Source: Camellia lanceoleosa
Taxonomy: Eukaryota > Streptophyta > Magnoliopsida > Ericales > Theaceae
DNA length: 64,000 nucleotides
NCBI GenBank assembly: GCA_025200525.1
Contig: CM045770.1
Span: forward strand, 82,455,647-82,519,646
Reading direction: 5' to 3'
Positions within the stretch are counted from its first letter, which is position 1. Every line of letters begins with the position of its first letter. A program made the position numbers and the translations under genes. The notes under the pieces were generated by a model. It was not told the DNA's origin, ran no database searches, and saw nothing but the letters and a program-made list of their open reading frames with translations. Below, piece after piece: positions 32,638-44,100 of this stretch.

Positions 32638-35600
32638 CCATTTTTGACCGACCTTAAGACTCAGACATCACCGATTGAGTGCTTGGTGATGTTGCATATC
32701 GTGCTCGTCCAGAGGTTTCAGAGTCTCGGCTGCGAGCCTTGCCTCCGGACTTCCGGACTCTTTCGTGCTTTGCCTCGGTTTGCGAACCAGGCTCTGTTTT
32801 CTCTTCCTGAAGGGAGGGAGAGGTCTCGTAGATCATCTCTCAGTGGCCGTAGGCTACGTTTCGTGGTCGCAGGCCATTTTTCCCATTTCGGAGCCCGGTT
32901 CCCGGTTTTCGGAGCCGTCAGGTCGTGTGCCTCGGTTCGGGACCGCCTAACCACCTCCGTTTGCTCCGATTTTTGGCACACACCTTATTTCCTCCCTTTC
33001 GAGGGACACTGTGGTCCGAGAGACCAACTTCGTGGTCGGACACCACTTTCAGTGCCTAACAGCCCATTTTCGGGGCCCCGAATTGCGTGTTTCGGCTCCC
33101 GAACCTTCATTTTGCATTTTTGGGCTCCGACCCGAACTTGAGATAGTCATATTTTGAGGTCTTTTTCATGTTTGATTAAGGACCTTTTATTGTTTGAGAT
33201 CTCCATCTGTCACTTGCCTCTTTACCTCTTTTTAGGCCTATTTTGCACGGTATTTTAGGCGTACTTGTGGGCTGTGTTGGGCTTGGTCGTAAACTACAAA
33301 GTGTTTTATTTTGAGCCTCTCTTCAACTTTGTTGAAGGGCTCTCGGCCATTTGGAACCAGCAGCTACCACTTGCCTTTATACCCCTCTTTAGGCCAATTT
33401 TTGGAGGGAAACTTGAAATATTTCCCCCCCTTTTTTTCCCCCTCTTTTCCAGCCTCTTTTGCCTATAAATACAGCACCCCAGGTCTGTGTTGAAGGGTTA
33501 GAGATTTTTGTATAAGCCTCTCACATTAAATTTCTCTCTCTCTCTTTATATTCTAACCATCAAAACTCCAAGTTCCTTCCATCATTTGTTCATCATCACC
33601 TAGCACCACCACCACTACTCCATTTCCAGCAGCTTGGGGAGCTTTCCAGCAGCTAGAAGGCAGCATATCTCAAGCCAAAAGGGAGCCAAGGGGTAGTCTT
33701 CAAGGGTAAGCATCATTTCCCCTCCTTTTGACTCATTTTGGTATCATTTTTTAGACCTATTTTCTTGCTGTTTTGAGCTCCGACCAAAACTGAAAAGGTC
33801 ATTTTTTGAGCCATTTTTCATGTTTGTTTAAGGGCTCAACACTGTTTGGGACCCCCATGTTGCACTTGCTTCAATATCCCCTTGAATGCCATTAATTTGC
33901 ATAGTATTTTTGGCTTATGTGTGACCTGTTTTGGAGCATACCATAAACTGTAAATAGGCCTATTTTGAGTCCCTCTTCAACATTGAAGAATGGCTTAATA
34001 CTGTTTGGGACTTCCATATATCACTTGCCATTACACCCCTCTTTGGTCCCCATTTTTTGCATGATTTGTTAGCTTATCTTGCTTCTGTTTTTCGGCCATG
34101 ATCAGAGCTAAAAGTGGCCATATTTTGACCCCCTTGTCATGTTTCATTAAGGGTCTTTGATTGTTTGGTGAATATTTTGTGTACTTTGTGTTATAGCCCT
34201 CTTGTGGCCTTAATCTTGCATTGCATTTTGAGCATGTTTTTATACTGATTTGGGTTTAATCATCTACTGTAAAATGCCATATTTTGGGACCCTCTTCAAT
34301 ATTGTTGAAGGTCCCTCACTTGTTTGAGCCCCCCATATATCAGTTACTTCTTTGCCCCTTTGTTGGCCTTAATCTTGCATTGCATTTTGAGCATGTGTAT
34401 ATACTGATTTGGGGCTTGTCATCTACTATAAAACATCATATTTTTGGCCCCTCTTCAACATTGTAGAAGGGACCTTCTGTGTTTGAGATCAGCAGCTATG
34501 ACTTGCTTCATTACCTCTCTTGGCCCCCCATTTTTGCATGCTAATTTTGCCCTATTTGTACCCACTGTTTGGCCATGCTTTGAACTGTGAAAATGCTTAT
34601 TTCGTGGCTTCCTTGCTTCTTTATTTTCATTTCATGTTAAAATTATGTATGCATTGTATAGCTATAGGCCATTTCATGCACCAAAATCCATGTTTCGGGG
34701 TCATTCCATGCATCGGGTTCCATTTTACCGGGTTTCGGGGCTGTTTTACCCCTCATTTTGCTACTGGTTTTTTGCATGTTTGCATATCATATTCCATGCC
34801 TTTGCTATGTCTCATTAGAGTGGCATTTCGGTGCCCGAGGGTCGGTTCTCGGTTTGCGTGCACGCGTGCACGCATTCCGAGTTGTCTTGTTTTCATCTAA
34901 TGGCCTCCTATGTGAGTGTGGCTGAGGCTCTCTCATGTTGGTGTAAGCCCATTATTGCATTGCGTATGCCATTTCATCCATAGCATTGTATATGCTCGGT
35001 TATGTATTACCTCGTATAGCGTGTATGCCATTCCATAACATTGTGTATATTAGGATTGTATCTTAGTTGCATTTCACGCATATCATGCATATTGCATCGT
35101 GTTCGGGATAGGAGTTAGGTCGGGCACGGGAAACGAGGTACGTTCCGTACTCCGAGTGACGGAACGGGTCTCAATTCCCAAGTCACCGACACTCCGGATT
35201 ATCCATGATGGAGTTAGGTTTTGTTGTAGCGTTCATATGCATTCATTTTATATCAAGTTGTGCAATTCGGCTCCTCGGCCATCATGCATTGAGATGCGTG
35301 ATTGGTGGTACGAGGATCGAGACATGCATACATTTGTGAAAATACATTGCTATGCCCCTTTCCTGCTCTCTGTTGCAGCATATCAAGGATCAGCAGTCTT
35401 CCGAGGCTTAGTGTGCTTTTCAAGAAATAATTGCAAAACAGAGGCTAATCGGGGTATCGCCGTGGATTTTCACGCAAAGGCACTTGGGCATACATCATTC
35501 ATCAGAATCAAGGCAGTCCCTGGCTTGCATGCCAGTTTTATTATTTTCTTAGTTAATTTGTTAATTAATTAGGAATTTGTACATTATTTGGACTGTACTA

Positions 35601-36611
35601 TTCTTTTATTCGGGACTGTATATTTATTTGGACCATCTGAGCGAGGGCAATGTTGTAATAAGTGTGGGTGAGTGTGATGTATGTCTTCCAACCCCACATC
35701 TTTCTTCCCTTTTATTTACCTGCTTATGATGGTTAGATTAGGGCATATTTCAATTAGCATACAGTATGACATCATGTTTGCATCATTCATCTGTTTTGCG
35801 GTACGCATCAAGACTCGCGCATTTGTATTTCAATTCCAAATTGAATACGTGTTAGTTGTAGCATTCCATATGCCATGTTTAGAATAGCTGAGCCTACTAT
35901 AGTTTGCATCTTTGCATGTGTTGCATTAGGCAATTCTGCGTATCTAGGATCATGCATGGATTTCTAATGAGCTTCTGTTTTGGCTTGGAGTACTCGGTTA
36001 GCTTTTATGCTTTAGCATCCTTGCATGCGTGTGAGTGTTGCCATGATAGCATGCTTACCATGAGGCTATTTGCTTATGTGATATAACTGCTTGAATGCCT
36101 GTGGGTGGAGGTTGGGTTATTTGGATTTGAACAATTCATCAAATGTTTGTTTTAAAGCCCACTAGATAGTGGCAAAATCATGTTTTCTTAAGCCCACCCG
36201 AGGGTGGCAAATCCACGTCTTAGCCTACTCGCGAGTAGCACCATCAAACCATTTTCAAACAAACAAACATGAAATGTTTTGTTCCAATTCAGGCGACTCA
36301 GTCTATACTTGTATACTGTGCGCATCACATAGTAACCTAGGCTAATAACCGGAATAAGAACATACAATGTTTTCAAAAATAGATATCATGGTTAGTAGAG
36401 GCCGGTCTTTGGAAGGCGGCGAAGTGCTCACGAAGTGACCTTCCCCAATCGTACCCAAGTTCCCGAGCCGAGGCAACTTTGGTGATGACGGACACGTGGC
36501 CTTTGGCACCGAGTCAGGGTTTCCTAAATTTCCCATAAATAAAATATTTAGGTGGCGACTCTGTATTTGGCAAAGCAGTCCATGTTTGGCACTTCTTTCA
36601 AAAAATCTTTT
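32638..36611 (+). mobile_element. Giant non-coding LTR, copy A (3' end missing)
   Basis: About 4.0 kb, starting TGTAGACACCCC and homologous over its length to the copies at 40460 and 41187. It carries a TATA box at 33474-33481 (TATAAATA), a run of about 120-190 bp modules with CTTCAAC/GTTGAAG hairpins (33321-34468), a 20-bp palindrome at 34855-34874 and a conserved hairpin at 35141-35166. Similarity to copy B stops near 36611, about 170 bp before the expected end. No TSD is found. The ORFs here (for example 32644-33141) are not conserved as proteins. Confidence 0.7.
33474..33481 (+). promoter_or_regulatory. TATA box of giant LTR A
   Basis: TATAAATA, followed about 35 bp later by the conserved string AAGGGTTAGA, which is also found after TATATAA (46617-46623) in copy B. 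It is the likely start region of LTR transcription. Confidence 0.5.
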
Positions 36612-37407
36612 ACTGTTACTACTCGTGGCATCCATAGCAACTTCTTTATTCGCATTCGTTACTACTCATTACGAGAGATCTCTGTCGCCCAATGTTTGGA
36701 ACTACTATTTCATCGTTTTGATGGGCATCAATCGGCTCGGGTCTATTAAGACCCTCTGCATCTTTTTTTGCTATTGGATGTACCACGTATGACTGTTATG
36801 ATTTCTAAATGACTGATACGACATGAAATATGAGCCACTGATTGAATAACTGATTTACTGATGCAAATGACTGTTTTAACTAATGAAAGGACATTCATTT
36901 TTAACCCCTTTACACATTTATTATTCACTGGGCTTTAGCTTACTGTTTATATTTATATATAGGAGTCCAGGCACCGGGCCGGAGCTAGGAGCATCAAGTT
37001 AAGCTCTTGTTTTGTCAAGCCAACCATTGTGCCTCACTTCGAGGTTCCGAGTTCGTTCAAGCCAAGGCTGTTTTGGGGTGTTTCAGATTCACCCATTTGT
37101 CTCTGTTTTGTATTGACTGAATAAGACTTGATTGTACAGTTATGGTGAAGGGATTTGGTCCCTAACCTGGATGTTATGTGTATATGACGTATGTATATAT
37201 GTTTTGGTTATGAATATGGCTTTGTACATAAAAGTCTTTTTCCATTCAGATTTTCACAGCTCATTGGACATCTTTTATTTACTGTTTGGCTTCCGCCAGA
37301 CCCTTACTCTGTATTACTATTATTACTGTCAAGCAGGCCTTTGGTAATCACAGGATTACTGGCCGGTTACGATGCTAAACCTATAGGGGCGGGTTTGGGT
37401 CGTGACA

Positions 37408-37895
37408 GCTAGGCCAATGAGATACTGTACCTCTTTGACTGTGTTAGGCCTCTTAAGTTCTTGGATTACTTTGATTTGAGAGGGGTCAACTTTTATACCT
37501 CGATTAGTTACCAAGAAGCCTAAGAATTTGCCTGATCCTACACCAAATGTGCACTTGGATGCGTTCAGGCGTAACTTGTTCTTCTTCAAGATTTGAAACA
37601 TTTCATCTAGGTCCCTGATGTGGTCCTTCTCATCCTTGCTTTTGACCACCATGTCATCTATGTAGGCTTCCATTGTTCCACCTAATAATGGCGCGAACAT
37701 TTTGGTGATCATCCGTTGAAATGTCGCCCCTGCGTTCTTTAGGCCAAAGGGCATGACCTTGTAGCAGTACAATTCCCTAGGCGTTGTAAATGAAGTGACC
37801 TCCTGGTCTGGTTCATATATAGCGATCTGATGGTAACCTCTATACGCATCAAGGAAGCTAAGTTGATTATGCCCTGCTGTTAAGTCCACCAGTTG
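37408..37895 (-). pseudogene. RT palm of Tat element 1
   Basis: Central reverse-transcriptase segment, in one open frame: [20 protein letters not shown] (first catalytic Asp), [17 protein letters not shown], and [14 protein letters not shown], the YIDD catalytic motif. It then has [16 protein letters not shown] and [16 protein letters not shown]. It is bounded on both sides by solo-LTR insertions whose removal restores the frame. The catalytic residues of this Ty3/gypsy RT are intact. Confidence 0.92.
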
Positions 37896-40166
37896 TGTCA
37901 CGTCCCAGACTTGCCCCTAAAAGTTTAGGCATGACCTATGCAGAAAAGGACATGTAACCTGATACACAACCTGTGGGGCTTTATCGGAAGCATAGAGATA
38001 CAAACATAACATAGATACAACGTACACCATTGAGCTATTTCTAATATGCCAGGATCTCATGCGTCATATACTTTAACAAAACGGACAAAGTTTAAAACTA
38101 GATCTCTGGATATCGGTTACTACACATACATTACATTTATAGTCCCAGCCCCACGATTGGGCGTATACAAAAAAAACAACATATAAGTTATGCATGACAA
38201 CTTTAAATGGCACTCAAAACTGCCCCTATCATCATTACAGTTCACCAAAAATGAATGGCTTGGTATAGTGCCTGGACTCGTAGAGGTTGTTCGAAGGAAG
38301 CAGTATCCTGAGCTAGGATTGCTCACCTGGAGGTAGACCTACAGAAACAGACGAAACTGAAAGTGAGCCGGGCTCGGTGAATAGTAATACATAAATGAAA
38401 CATTATGTAACTTGAACAAAGATGACATAGCAATACATTAGTTTGCTTCTGCAATACATACATAATGGCCTTAGGCCTAAGCTTGTAAATGAACTTGGTG
38501 GTTATAAGCCCTTGGGACATGCGATATAACATTCTTGTAATCATGTTGGCACTGTGGCCCTTGAAAAGTATAGCATTATGCTCTTGAAACTTGTGGCATT
38601 AAGCCTTTGAAAGTGGCGTGGAGCCCTTGTAAACATGTGGCGCTATGGCCCTTGAAGGTGGCGTAAAGCCCTTGTAAACATGTGGCGCTATGGCCCTTGA
38701 AAGTGGCGTAAAGCCCTTGTAAACATGTGGCGCTATGGCCCTTGAAAGTTTCTTTCCTTTTCATACTCTTAATATATCTTAAATTGTAATACAAAGACAT
38801 AACATGCTTGAATACATTAATAAAGTTGTTTTACTTGCTTCAAAATATTGACATAAGTGCATAACATGTACTTAAGTACTACTACTCACAGTGTTGGGAT
38901 GACGTGCCTGGTCCACCCGTAGTGTGCCCTGCACATAGTGAAAACTCACACTTTAGTTCATCTCAAATTTCATTTCGGTTTGCTTCATTTCGCTTCATTT
39001 CGGATGAATTAATACATATTAAAACTACATCAAATACACATTCCGACAACATTAGAGGGCCCTACACGTAAAACGGAGCGATCCGAATTTTTCAGCATGG
39101 GTCGACGCGTGCAGGTGAGCCTCAGACGCGGCAACCTCCTCCCGCGACGCGTGCAAAATGCCCTCAAGACGTGCTTTTTAGACAGAATCAAAGCCTCAAA
39201 ATTGGTCTTCTCCATGCGTCGCGGCCATGACTCCCACACGTGCGGCGATTCTGCATTTCTCCAGTCCGAAATTCTGCACTTTCCTAACTCTTGGTATACA
39301 TGTTAGAGGCTTAACTTAGAGCTTTTTATGGCTAATTTAAGGTTCACAAACAACACATGTAATTCAAGGTTGCACCTACACAATCTACTTGCATTAATTC
39401 ATGAATCATTATTCCATTTGGTTACCCATGAATTGAAATTCAAGAACACAATCCTATTTCTTGAGCCTCCTAGTTTCACATGCACATATAACATAGATAA
39501 ACAAAGTTATACTCATTAAAAAAAAAAATGGTTACAACCTTGAAAATAAAGAAGATAAAAAAAACATGCTCTTCCTAGATGGCCCAAATTAAATAAGAAA
39601 TGAGGCCACCGTATTCATTATTCATCCTTTGCACTCCAAAATTTCATAACAACACTAGATCATGCAACATCAAGGTATTTCAACTTTAAATTAAAGAAGA
39701 GAATTGAACTATGGAATCAAACTTACCTTAGACCTTAATCTCTCTCAATTCTTCCTTGTCTCTCACTTTCCTTCTTCTCTCCCAAAGGCTTTTTTTTTTG
39801 AACTAAGTTTATGGCCTTAAGCTCAAGAACATCATATATATCTCTATTGGGGCTAATAAGACAGAAATGAATCGTTTAATCATTCCAAAATTAAAATTTC
39901 ACGAGCAAGCTTAATATTACTGAAAAATTATGCTAAGCACAAATATATTATCAATTTCAGATACTTTAGCTGTTAAGGCCTCCAATTTCTAATTTAATGT
40001 TTTAGTGGAAACAGATAGTTTTCTTAAGGAACAGATAGGCATCTATAATCATGAATTTCACTTGCTTCATCAAACTTTTTCATGGACTTTTTCAATAAAC
40101 ATTTAAGCGTACCAATCGAGGGCTAGGAATAGAACATCAATCATGTGCGAGGGTCGGGTTATTACA
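37896..40166 (+). mobile_element. Solo LTR, TGTCACG family
   Basis: 2271 bp, TGTCACGTCCC...GGTTATTACA, with a perfect 5-bp TSD AGTTG (37891-37895, 40167-40171). Its ends are homologous to the solo LTR at 31577-37407, in opposite orientation. It carries GTGAGCCGGGCTCGGTGA, also common in large plant gypsy LTRs, and a 45-bp tandem triplication at 38613-38747. No coding sequence. Excision with one TSD restores NQLVDLT in the host RT. Confidence 0.85.
38613..38747 (+). repeat. 45-bp tandem repeat, three copies
   Basis: Units start GTGGCGTAAAGCCCTTG at 38613, 38658 and 38703. Each is itself made of two related halves containing GTGGC and CCCTTG. The antisense reading shows a 15-residue peptide repeat only because 45 is divisible by 3. 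Confidence 0.85.
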
Positions 40167-40459
40167 AGTTGGTTTATCCGTGGTAGGGGGAAGCTATCTT
40201 TTGGGCATGCCTTGTTGACTATTTTGTAGTCCACGTAAACACGCCACTTTCCATTCTTCTTTGGTACTACTACAGTATTGGAGACCCACCTAGGATAGTG
40301 CACTTCTCTGATAGCTCCTGCTTCCAACAAGTTTCCCACTTCCTCCGCCACTATCTTTGCGTGGTGGAGTGTCGATCTGCGAGTGCGCTGTATGATTGGT
40401 CTGGCGTTTGAATGGACATTAAGTTGGTGGCAGATGAACTTAGGGTCTATGCCAGGCAC
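40167..40459 (-). pseudogene. RT N-terminus of Tat element 1
   Basis: Start of the reverse transcriptase: GIDPKFICHQLNVH, then EEVGNLLEAGAIREVHYPRW, SNTVVVPKKNGKWRVYVDY and CPKDSFPLPRINQLV. These are fingers-domain motifs of Ty3/gypsy RT. The frame continues after the solo LTR into 37895. Upstream, the giant LTR at 40460 separates it from the protease-RT linker at 50254. Confidence 0.9.
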
Positions 40460-41186
40460 TGTAGACACCCCATTTTTGACCGACCTTAAGACTCAGACGT
40501 CACCAACTGAGCGCTCGGTGATGTTGCATATTGTGCTCGTTCTGAAGTTGCGAAATCTCGGCCGCGAGCCTTGCCTCCGGACTTTGGGGCTCTTTTGTGC
40601 TTTGTCTCGGTTTGCGAACCGGGTCCCGTTTTCTCTGTTTTCTCTTCCCGAAGTGAGGGAGAGGTCTTGTAGATCATCTCTCGGTGGCCGTAGGCTACGT
40701 TTCGTGGTCGTAGGCCATTTTTCTCGTTTAGAGCCCGGTTCTAGGTTTTCGGAGCCGTCGGCCGTGTGCCTCGATTCGGGACCGCTTAACCACCTCCGTT
40801 TGCTCCGGTTTTTGGCATACACTTTGTTTCCTCCCTTTTGAGGGACACTGTGGCCCGAGAGACCAATTTCGTGGTCGAACGCCACCTTCGGTGCTTAATA
40901 GCTTGTTTTCGGGCCCCCAGGCCGCGCATTTTGGCCCCCGAACCTTCGTTTTACATCGGTTTGGGTTCATTTTTGGCGGAGACCTTATTTTCATTGTTAG
41001 GAAGGTTGTAGAAGGGTGGGAGGCCAGCAATTGTTCTAAAGACCAGCTTTATTCCTTCATCGCTCTTCATCGCCCGTTTTCTTCACTAGAAAGCTGACTT
41101 TTTCCATTCCCGGGCCACTTTTTCTGACTTTCCACCACACCATTGTGTTGTACACACTTGGGAGGCCACCAATATGGATAGGTCGG

Positions 41187-44100
41187 TGTAACAAGCCCGC
41201 GAGGGACCTCGCTACAGTTCGGACTCGATTTTGTTGCGGTTCTCAATCTTGAACCAAAGAGTCCAAATTCGGCAAATCGTTTTGAAGGAAAACAGATTTT
41301 TTTGAAAGAAGTGCCAAACATGGACTGCTTTGCCAGATAACAGAGTCGCCACCTAAATATTTTAAAATGGGAAATTTAGGAAACCTTGACTCGGTGCCGA
41401 AAGGCCACGTGTCCGTCATCACCAAAGTTGGTTCGGGAACTTGGGTACGATCAGGGAAGGTCACATCGTGAGCACCCCCTCTCGCCCGGTCAAAGACCGG
41501 CCTCTACTAACCATGATATCTGTCTTTGAAAACATTGTGAGTTCTTATTCCGGTTATTAGCCTAGGTTACTATGTGATGCGACAAAGATACAAGTATAAA
41601 TGAATCGCTCGAATTGGAACTAAACATTTCATGTTTGTTTGTTTGGAAAATGGTTTGATGGTGCTACTCGAAAGCAGGCTAAGACGCGGATTTGCCACCC
41701 TCAGGTGGGCTTAAGAAAACATGATTTTGCCACTATCTAGTGGGCTTAAAACTCACATTTGATGAATTGTTCCAATTCAGATAACTCAATCTCCACCCAC
41801 AGGCATTCAAGACAGTTATATCACATAAGCATTTAACCTCATGGTAAGCATGCTATTCATGGCAACACTCACACGCATGCAAGGATGCTAAAGCATAAAA
41901 CTCACCGAGTACTTCAAGCCAAAACAGGAAAACGATTAGAAATCATGCATGAATCCTAAATATGCTGAAATGCCTAATGCAACACATGCAAAATGCAACT
42001 ATAGCAGGCTCGGCTATTCTAAACATGGTATATGAAATGCTACAGTTAACATGTATTCATTTTGGAATTGAAATACAAATGCAGTTTGTATGATGCGTCG
42101 AGCCTGGTGCGTGCAAAACAGATGAATGATGCAAACATGCTGTCATACTGTATGCTAATTGAAATATGCCCTATATCTAACCATCGTAAGCGGATAAATA
42201 AAAGGGAGAAAGAAGTGGGGGTTGGAAGACATACATCACACTCACACACCCTTATTACAATTACGCCCTCGCGCAGAGGGTCCGAATAAATAATACAGTC
42301 CGAAATAAAAGAATAATACAGTCTGAATATTACAAAAATCCTAATTAATTGACAAATTAATTACAAAAAAAGTAAAACTGGCATGCAAGTCAGGGACTGC
42401 CTTGCTTCTGATGGATGATGCATGTTGGGCTGCCTGGCGCGGAAATCCACTGGGATGCCCCAATTAGCCTCTGTTTGCACTGTTTCTCGAAATGCGTGTC
42501 AGGTTCCGAAAATTTGTTGATTCTTCAATTTGCTGCAACAGAGAGCAGGAAAAGGGCATAGCAGTGTATTTCACAAATATATGCATGCCTCGATCCTCGT
42601 GCCACCAATCACGCATATCGATGCATGATGGCCGAGGAGTCGGATTGCACAACTCAATATGGGATGAATGCATATGAATGCTATAACAAAACCTAACTCC
42701 ATCATGGATAATCCAGAGTGTCGGTGACTTGGGAATTGAGATCCGTTCCGTCACTCGGAGTACGGAACGTGCCTCGTTTCCCGTGCCCGGGCTAATTCCT
42801 ATCCCGAACACGACGCAATATGCATGATATGCATGAAATGCAATCCTAACATACACAATTCTATGAAAATGAGATGCCTCGAAATACGTGCACATGGGCA
42901 CGCAAATCGAGAAAATGCATGAATGCCATCTAAGATACAACCTAGTATGCACTATGCTGATGAAAACGAGATACCTCGAAATGCGTGCACACGGGCACGC
43001 AAATCGAAGAAATGCATGAATGCAATCTAAGATACAACCTAGTATGCACAATGCGGATGAAAACGAGATGTCTCGAAATACGTGCACACGGGCACGTGAA
43101 CCGAGGCAATGATAGAGAAGCATGAAAATACAAATTAGGCTTACACTAACATGAGAGGGCCTCAGCCGCACTCACATAAGATGCCGTGAGACGAAAACGA
43201 GCTGCCTCAAAATGCGTGCACGCGGGCACGTAAACCGAGGCAATGACATAAAGATATGAAATGACATACGGAATGTAAATTGGGCTTACACTAACATGAG
43301 AGGACCTCAGCCGCACTCACATAAGATGCCGTGAGATAAAAGTGAAGTGCCTCGAAATGCGTGCACATGGGCATGCAAACCGAGGCGGTGATGTAAAGGC
43401 ATGAAAATGCAAATTGGGCTTACACTAACATGAGAGGACCTCAGCCGCACTCACATAAGATGCCGTGAGATAAAAAAGATGCGCCTCGAAATGCTGCACG
43501 CACAATAAGCATGGCCCTAAAGCACAAAAATGGCATGCAAATGAAACGTGGCATATGGTATATGGAAAATGTAAATTTCAGCAGCTAAAATGATGCGCAA
43601 ATAGCCCCCGAATTATGACAAAATTACACCCGATGCCCGAAATGCAATGTTATGCACCCGAAATGGCCTACAGCCCTACTAAACATGCACAATATGGACA
43701 TAAAATTTAAAACAGTATCAAGGCAGCCCCTAAACTAGCATTTTTTCAGTACAAAGTATGGCCAAACAATGATCACAAGTATGGCAAAAATAGCTTGCAA
43801 AAATGGGAGAAAAGAGGAGAATTACAAAGCAAGTGGTATCTACAATGCTCAAACTAAAAAAAACAGTTCTACAACATTAAAGAGGGGAAAAAATTATGCA
43901 CATTTACAAGAGATGACATCCCCCAAAACAGTATGTAGATAGGCTAAACATAGCATGCAAAACAATGAGCCAACAAAGGCTATAACATGAAGTACCAAAA
44001 GCATGCACCAAACGACCTAAGATCCTTAACAAAACATGAATAATGGGCCAAAATAAGACACTTTCTAAGCCTGATGAAGGCTGAAAACAGAAGCCAAGAA

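Larger units (their letters stand above)
31577..37407 (-). mobile_element. Solo LTR, TGTCACG family, interrupted by a giant LTR
   Basis: Inserted in the RT of Tat element 1. It begins TGTGACAACC and ends GTCGTGACA on the plus strand, with a perfect 5-bp TSD GCTAG. Read on the minus strand it starts TGTCACGACCC...CGCCCCTA, homologous to the start of the solo LTR at 37896. Without the nested giant LTR (32638-36611) it is about 1.9 kb and has no coding capacity, so it is most simply a solo LTR. Removing it with one TSD joins YLIGLA to AALNRF in frame. Confidence 0.8.

Noticed and set aside
32644..33141. 165-codon plus-strand ORF
   Set aside because: Inside giant LTR A; the homologous stretches in B and C read in shifted frames and show no domain.
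38576..38800. ORF with a 15-residue peptide repeat
   Set aside because: It results from the 45-bp tandem repeat inside a solo LTR; no start context or homologue.
42464..43171. 235-codon minus-strand ORF
   Set aside because: It lies inside giant LTR C and spans its tandem array. The equivalent frame is broken in copy B, so the conservation is at the DNA level.
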